From: G963667075 sp963667075
GTDB taxonomy: Bacteria; Pseudomonadota; Alphaproteobacteria; Micavibrionales; Micavibrionaceae
Direction of reading: 5' to 3'
Length of the DNA: 64,000 nt
Assembly (NCBI GenBank): GCA_963667075.1
Contig: OY762938.1
Coordinates: 1,116,001-1,180,000 of the forward strand
Of this stretch, positions 59,742-64,000 are shown piece after piece. The notes under the pieces are model-generated. The model was given only the letters and a program-made list of their open reading frames with translations, was not told the DNA's origin and made no database searches. The position numbers were made by a program, and so were the translations under genes. Position 1 is the stretch's first letter, and every line of letters starts with the position of its first letter.

Positions 59742-60668
59742 TTAGAGCCCCTTCTCTTTAACCATCTCCAAATATGCCAATTTAACATGATTGATCGAGC
59801 GGGATTGATCGTAAAGAATAGGCACAGGATTTGAAAAAATAATATATGGAATAATTTCTATTTCTTCTTTTGGTAAACCGCAATATCTGGAGAGCTCATC
59901 AACCTTCTCAGACAAAAGATCGTATCGTTGCAAATGCTTCTTTAATCTATCGGGCTCTCCATTGCGGTCCACCCCTTTAAATTCCGCTAGCTGTTCAGCA
60001 ATTTCTTTCGCGGTTTTCGCATAGTATAAATCCTTGCATTCAATAAGGTAAATCTTACCTTCATCACTCTGCCACGCTAGCACATCAACATCTCCATAAT
60101 TTTTATCCAAGTCTTGCTTTGAAATTATGGATGAAATATCAACATCGGCATTTGCTTCATACCCAAGAGTTTTTAATTCCTGAGCAACCTCTTTGTTAAA
60201 CTCGTGCCCACGTCGATTTGTTTCATCGCCTATGGTCGATGAACTAAGCCCTTTTGCCTCTTTGCCGAGCAAAGCCTCCAAAGCTTCGCCAAAATCACCG
60301 GTCGATAAGCCTTTCAAGTATAAAACCGGCAACAACTCCGCCACGCTTTTGGCGCGCTTTAAAAATGGAGGGATCAAGCTGGATGTGAATTTGCGCCCAT
60401 CTCCAGCACGATCACGAACCTTGGGAACTTGTATAGGCACATCCCCAAGACCAGTCTGGATCGCGCGCTTTGGCAAATATCCATTGCGTACCACAGCTTT
60501 GCGCCCATCGGGCAAACGCTCTTGCTCATAATAGGCAAGATGCTCTGCAACTTCTGCTTCTATCGCTTGCGCCAGCAACCGCTGCGCCCCTGTGCGCAAA
60601 ATATCTGTCAGGGGATCGGTGCTTTCTATTGCTGGATTCGGAAAACTCAATACTGTATCATCGATCAT
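59742..60668 (-). CDS. Chimera: IS256 transposase start fused to PD-(D/E)XK nuclease
   Basis: From the ATG at 60668 (AAAGGA in front) the first 146 residues are an IS256 transposase N-terminus: RTGAQRLLAQAIEAEVAEHL, VRNGYLPKRAI, GDVPIQVPKVRDR and LKGLSTGDFGEALEALLG. After SSSTI the match ends and a different domain of 162 residues follows: RRGHEFNKEVAQELKTLGY, then NYGDVDVLAWQSD and YLIECKDLYYAKTA, i.e. the D and ExK residues of a PD-(D/E)XK nuclease. The frame is kept across the junction near 60230. It may be a relic of insertion into a nuclease gene, or a functional fusion expressed from the IS promoter. Confidence 0.75.
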   Translation of the reverse strand: MIDDTVLSFPNPAIESTDPLTDILRTGAQRLLAQAIEAEVAEHLAYYEQERLPDGRKAVVRNGYLPKRAIQTGLGDVPIQVPKVRDRAGDGRKFTSSLIPPFLKRAKSVAELLPVLYLKGLSTGDFGEALEALLGKEAKGLSSSTIGDETNRRGHEFNKEVAQELKTLGYEANADVDISSIISKQDLDKNYGDVDVLAWQSDEGKIYLIECKDLYYAKTAKEIAEQLAEFKGVDRNGEPDRLKKHLQRYDLLSEKVDELSRYCGLPKEEIEIIPYIIFSNPVPILYDQSRSINHVKLAYLEMVKEKGL

Positions 60669-60720
60669 GGCGTATCCTTTCTTTTTTAACAATCAAAAAG
60701 GTACGCCAACTTTTACTTCA
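60230..60720 (-). mobile_element. IS256-family element, 5' remnant
   Basis: Only the transposase start and the upstream end remain. The catalytic D-D-E part is absent, so it cannot transpose. The outer end is probably near 60720 (AAGTAAAAGTTGGCGTACC on the minus strand). Confidence 0.6.
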
Positions 60721-60839
60721 AAACTAACCTTAAGCTCTCAACTCATCTCCATACACCACTTTTGGGTATAGCTCCAGCAATTCTATCGTCTAGCAACCAT
60801 CTAGGTTTTCATGAGTTTCCCTAGAAAAACGCCGACAAT

Positions 60840-61340
60840 TTATTCCACTGCAGGTCCAGAGAAAATTATATCACCATCCTCAGTCCGGTCTACATGACAG
60901 CGAGAACACCTAACTTCATCTAATCCTTCTGCGCCCAAAGCCTCTTCCTGAACAGGCTTATTGTCTTCCTTGGAAACCAATGTTTTATTATCAAGTTGTT
61001 TATCAAGATAAAAACCAGTAGCAGAGGCAAAGCCTGAAACAAGAGAAAGCCCTGTAGATACAATACGCAGGCTGCGAGATTTTCGAAGAATTGCCTCTGA
61101 ATTGCTCTCGACAACCCGATCATTTATCCAATCGCTAACATCATCATGTGCCTGTTCAGCTTTTTTAATCCCACAATTAGCAAAAACAAACGCACCAACA
61201 GAAAGAACTGCACCAGGAATAGCCAAGATCCCCGTACAAGCGGTAGTAAAACAACTAGCAACAATAGCAGCCCCAGAAAGTTTTTGAGAACTTTTAGAAT
61301 CTCTATAAGCTCGTTCAGAATCTAAAAAAAAATTACTCAC
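60840..61340 (-). CDS. Membrane protein with CxxC motif
   Basis: A 166-residue protein. Two hydrophobic helices close to each other (about 25-58: AAIVASCFTTACTGILAIPGA, VLSVGAFVFANCG) and a third weak one (GLSLVSGFASATGFYL), then a tail with RCSRCHVDR. CSRC-H could bind a metal or heme, but no export signal is seen. No family known to me; it could be a small effector of the neighbouring nuclease. Own transcript. Confidence 0.5.
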   Translation of the reverse strand: MSNFFLDSERAYRDSKSSQKLSGAAIVASCFTTACTGILAIPGAVLSVGAFVFANCGIKKAEQAHDDVSDWINDRVVESNSEAILRKSRSLRIVSTGLSLVSGFASATGFYLDKQLDNKTLVSKEDNKPVQEEALGAEGLDEVRCSRCHVDRTEDGDIIFSGPAVE

Positions 61341-61501
61341 CCTATTTTCCTTTTATTTTTAATAACATTTTAAACAATGAAGCCAGAAGCTAACATAAGA
61401 AAAAGCATCGGGTCAAATTCTGCACAAAAAGGCGTTGACGCTTAACGTAGGTTCAGAAGGGTATACGAAAGGCAAATTTTGCAGCAATCGGGAATTTATA
61501 G

Positions 61502-62065
61502 CTAGTTCCATATATACTTGCGCGACACAAGAATATCTTCTAAAGATCCATTAATCTGATATTTCCACGCTTGCTTTATGTTTGCCCATAGCTTTTCGAT
61601 GGGATTTAGGTGCGGAGAATAAGGAGGCAGGAATAGTACAAAATGGCCAGCATTTTTAAGAATATCCCTTGTTTCTTGCGATTTATGAAAGCTTGCATTA
61701 TCCATAACAATAACACTGCCGGGTTTAAGTTCGGGCAAAAGATGATGCTTTAGCCAAACATTCATTGCTTGCGTATTACAATTTCCTTTAAACAAAACCG
61801 GTGCGATTAATTTGCCTTTTAGGTAACCGCCTATTAGAGACGTTCGAGGCCTGGACTGGCTGCCTACATCGCCATAAATGCGCTTACCCTTAGGGCTATA
61901 AGCGTGGCTCCGGCTTGTTCCCGGCGCAAAACCTGTTTCATCCATGTAAACGATGTCATGGCCTTTGCGAACAAAACGATCCAGCTTTTTTAGGTATGAT
62001 CTACGCCATTTTTCATAGTGTCTTTTCTCTTTGTAGCGTGCCATTTTTTTTACGGGTATAACCAA
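61502..62065 (-). CDS. IS630 transposase, DDE half
   Basis: 187 residues with IVYMDETGFAPG, VIVMDNASFHKS and LPPYSPHLNPIEKLWANIK, so both Asp and the Glu are present. Reached from the HTH half by slippage at CGTAAAAAAAATG (rc of about 62040-62052). The C-terminus ends SRKYIWN. Confidence 0.88.
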   Translation of the reverse strand: MVIPVKKMARYKEKRHYEKWRRSYLKKLDRFVRKGHDIVYMDETGFAPGTSRSHAYSPKGKRIYGDVGSQSRPRTSLIGGYLKGKLIAPVLFKGNCNTQAMNVWLKHHLLPELKPGSVIVMDNASFHKSQETRDILKNAGHFVLFLPPYSPHLNPIEKLWANIKQAWKYQINGSLEDILVSRKYIWN

Positions 62066-62351
62066 GAACCTTAAGCGAATGCCAAACTGCGTTGATGCTC
62101 ACGTCAAGCTCTTGCGCCAGTTCTTTGAGCATCATGTCAGGGCGGGCTTCTACAAGCTCAATAAGCTTCTTTCGGTCGGTCTTTCGCGCATCCCGGGGGC
62201 CGGGTTTAACCGCAACATAATCTCGACCTTGTTTAAGCCAATAAAATACTGAACGGGCGCTAACCTGAAATCTCCGGGCCGCCTCCGCTTTGCTCCCGCC
62301 GTTCTCAACAAAATCTATAACTCGGGTGCGTATATCTGATGAACATCTCAT
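62013..62351 (-). CDS. IS630 transposase, HTH half
   Basis: 112 residues: CSSDIRTRVIDFVENGGSKAEAARRFQVS, then SVFYWLKQGRD and AQELDVSINAVWHSLKVLG. It overlaps the DDE half by 53 bases. About half of its residues match the copy at 54173, so the two elements are relatives, not recent duplicates. Confidence 0.88.
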   Translation of the reverse strand: MRCSSDIRTRVIDFVENGGSKAEAARRFQVSARSVFYWLKQGRDYVAVKPGPRDARKTDRKKLIELVEARPDMMLKELAQELDVSINAVWHSLKVLGYTRKKNGTLQREKTL

Positions 62352-62361
62352 AGATCATAAA

Positions 62362-62991
62362 ATAACATACGCAAATGTTTATGGGAATAGCTATAAAAAG
62401 CTGGAAGCCACGTTAAAAGAGATGATCACGGGTGATCGTATTTTAATGGAATATAAAGGTAAGGAGCCAATTCTTGCAAAAAATTATGCGCGTGTTGTCA
62501 TCACAACAAATTCTGCATGGGCAATTCCAGCGGGGCTAGAAGAGCGAAGGTTCTTTGTTTTAGAAGCCAAAGACACAGAAATGCAGAACAAAGCTTATTT
62601 TGCGGCGATTGCCAAGCAGCTAAACAACGGCGGCTATGAAGCGTTAATGCACTATTTGATGAATTATAAATATGAGGAAGATATTTTGCGAGAAACACCC
62701 AAAACAGAAGCACTTCTCGAGCAAAAAATACATTCCCTGAGCTATGAAGAACAATGGTGGTTTGAAATGCTCAAGAGCGGAGAGCTTCCCATGCAAGATG
62801 GATGGACAGATATATGTGGAACAGATCACATTTTTCGATCTTATTACGAACATGCTAAGTTAGCCGGCTGTCGTTATATTTTAGAAAGCTGCATAATAAA
62901 CACACATATACTCTCACGATATCTTTGTCACAATAAAAAGTTGTTCAGCGGTAGAAATATGGTAGAAATGGCGCAAAATAAAAGCCGCTGA
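62362..62991 (+). pseudogene. DUF5906-type helicase, C-terminal fragment
   Basis: The frame starts inside the IS flank and encodes NSYKKLEATLKEMITGDRI, then NYARVVITTNSAWAIPAG, ERRFFVLEAKDTEMQN, the sensor and arginine-finger part of phage-type DUF5906 helicases. The Walker A and primase parts are gone, removed by IS630 or an earlier deletion. The equivalent segment in the island replicase is MMASNDEWVVPASADERR. A relic of a second element's replicase. Confidence 0.8.
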
Positions 62992-63000
62992 AAAGCGGCT
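62983..63000 (+). terminator. Hairpin at the end of the helicase fragment
   Basis: AGCCGCT-gaaa-AGCGGCT, a perfect GNRA-like loop hairpin covering the stop codon; poor T-tract after it. Confidence 0.5.
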
Positions 63001-63016
63001 AACTTATTGATTTAAT

Positions 63017-63061
63017 TGGTTGCGGGAGTAGGATTTGAACCTACGACCTTCAGGTTATGAG
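63017..63061 (-). pseudogene. 3' part of tRNA-Met (CAT), attachment-site copy
   Basis: On the minus strand the 45 bases read from the anticodon loop CTCATAA through variable loop AGGTC, T-arm GTAGG-TTCAAAT-CCTAC, acceptor TCCCGCA and CCA. The 5' half does not follow in the sequence (63062 onwards is GC-rich and unrelated). Such 3' fragments arise when an element integrates in a tRNA gene. Confidence 0.8.
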
Positions 63062-63187
63062 TGCTGTGCGGCGGCCTTTCTCGCCCCTATGAAACATTGC
63101 GCACATCCACGCTAATGCGCTGATATTGCTTGATAATATCCCTGTTCCAAGCATCATGGACTTATACGCGCCTTGGCAGCTTTTCGC

Positions 63188-63240
63188 AGGAATTTGCTTC
63201 CGGAATGCTTCCAAAGATGCAGGGCTGCATCGGCCAGCAT
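63188..63240. repeat. Second copy of the integrase-side repeat
   Basis: GGAATTTGCTTCCGGAATGC followed by AAGATGCAGGGC matches 59089-59130 and lies 40 bases before the integrase start. Function unknown. Confidence 0.4.
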
Positions 63241-63281
63241 CACCAGCGCATCGCCCATGATTAACGAAGGAGGATCCACCC

Positions 63282-64000
63282 ATGCCCGTCAAACTCACCA
63301 AAACCATCATCGATGAAACCAGACCGCAGGAAAAGGAGCTGCTAATCTTCGACAGCCTGGTTTCCGGCTTTGGCCTGCGGGTCAGCCCGGGCGGTAGAAA
63401 AAGCTTCATCCTGCAATACCGGTTCCGCCGCCGAACAAGACGTTTAACACTCGGCGCCTATGGCACCATGACGCTGGATCAGGCACGCAGCCGCGCTGTG
63501 AAATCGCTTGCGCTGGTGCAGGACGGCACCGATCCCGCCTACGAAAAACAGGCCGATAAAACCGCGCCGGACACGAACGATCTGTGCAACCGTTTCTGGG
63601 AAGAGCATGTGCAGGTGCGCCTCAAGCCCCGCACTGCCGCTGGCTACAAACGCGTGCTGGATAAATTCATCCGCCCGGCGCTAGGTGAGGTTCTGGTGCG
63701 AGACATCAAACGCGCCGACATCGCCGATCTGCATCACCGCATGCGCCGCACGCCCTATGATGCCAACCGTATGCTGGAGGTAATTTCCAAAATGTTCAAC
63801 TTGGCAGAGATGTGGGGCTGGCGCGACGAGCACTCCAACCCGCGCCGCCATATCGCCAAATATCCCGAGCGCAAGCGGGAGCGGTATTTAACCCGTGAGG
63901 AGCTGCAGCGTCTACTCTCCACCCTCGATTATGCCGAAGGGATTCTGGATGGCCGGATCTTGGAGGGGCGCGAGGATCAAACCCCGCTGATCGTCCACCG
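63282..64000 (+). CDS. Tyrosine integrase, N-terminal part, cut by the window end
   Basis: The ATG at 63282 follows AAGGAGGATCC. 239 residues are visible: KLTKTIIDETRPQEKE, LVSGFGLRVSPGGRKSF, YRFRRRTRRLTLGAYGTMTL (arm-binding DUF4102 type), then the core-binding domain FWEEHVQVRLKPRTAAGYKR and the start of the catalytic domain PERKRERYLTREELQRLL. It is clearly GC-richer than the rest of the window. It lies beside the tRNA-Met fragment and so heads an island that continues to the right. Confidence 0.9.
   Translation, partial: MPVKLTKTIIDETRPQEKELLIFDSLVSGFGLRVSPGGRKSFILQYRFRRRTRRLTLGAYGTMTLDQARSRAVKSLALVQDGTDPAYEKQADKTAPDTNDLCNRFWEEHVQVRLKPRTAAGYKRVLDKFIRPALGEVLVRDIKRADIADLHHRMRRTPYDANRMLEVISKMFNLAEMWGWRDEHSNPRRHIAKYPERKRERYLTREELQRLLSTLDYAEGILDGRILEGREDQTPLIVH

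Larger units (their letters stand above)
61502..62351 (-). mobile_element. IS630-family element, apparently complete transposase
   Basis: Two overlapping frames of an IS630 transposase with all catalytic residues. It splits a helicase gene (rest at 62362-62991). IS630 inserts at TA; candidate TA dinucleotides flank it, but I could not identify matching terminal inverted repeats by eye. Confidence 0.8.

Overview
This window looks like a chromosomal segment of an alphaproteobacterium with an AT-rich genome. The evidence is the gene neighbourhood hemH-hemE / probable origin / aroE-coaE-dnaQ-secB-fxsA-Tim44-mltA, the rpmH-rnpA-yidD-yidC cluster, and a Dot/Icm-like (I-type) type IV secretion coupling pair. 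I cannot fix the order from sequence alone; a Micavibrio- or Holospora-like lineage is a guess.

Positions 1-32.4 kb are core chromosome. hemE-hemH run leftwards and most genes run rightwards from a repeat-rich, AT-rich gap at 2220-2613, the place where several alphaproteobacteria have their replication origin. The core holds heme, shikimate, CoA and leucine synthesis, replication proofreading, protein export and insertion (SecB, YidC, YidD), murein trimming (MltA), a GH13 sugar enzyme, a soluble double-PAS chemoreceptor, glycerate kinase, and DotL/DotM-like proteins with an unknown partner between them. leuA is preceded by a 19-codon leader peptide with five leucine codons in a row, which implies transcription attenuation, and is followed by a possible small RNA with its own promoter.

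Positions 32.5-53.9 kb are an integrated island. A tRNA-Thr(UGU) gene is split at the anticodon loop: its 5' half lies at 32476-32514 and its 3' half at 53904-53949, both ending in the 9-bp core ATTTGTAAT. An intact tRNA-Thr plus tRNA-Gln sits just inside the left edge, and a second tRNA-Gln lies just outside the right edge. The island has a tyrosine integrase, an AlpA-like regulator and a Prim-Pol/helicase. Its cargo looks defensive: a small reverse transcriptase with a 46-codon gene in front and a membrane protein behind; Xre-ImmA; a ubiquitin-like protein / E1-like ThiF / DUF6527 operon; a C5-cytosine methylase, Vsr, GHKL-ATPase set; and a KAP P-loop NTPase.

Positions 54-64 kb are a graveyard of mobile and defence genes: a truncated IS630 joined to a broken Avs-like nuclease-NTPase gene, a short DUF262 gene, HipBA, a GNAT, an IS256 transposase start fused in frame to a PD-(D/E)XK nuclease, an IS630 inserted in a helicase gene, and a GC-rich integrase next to a 3' fragment of tRNA-Met that continues past the window. 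The strangest sequence lies at 59377-59598: five palindromes that share TGT-ATTA-ACA while the flanking dinucleotides change in a compensating way.
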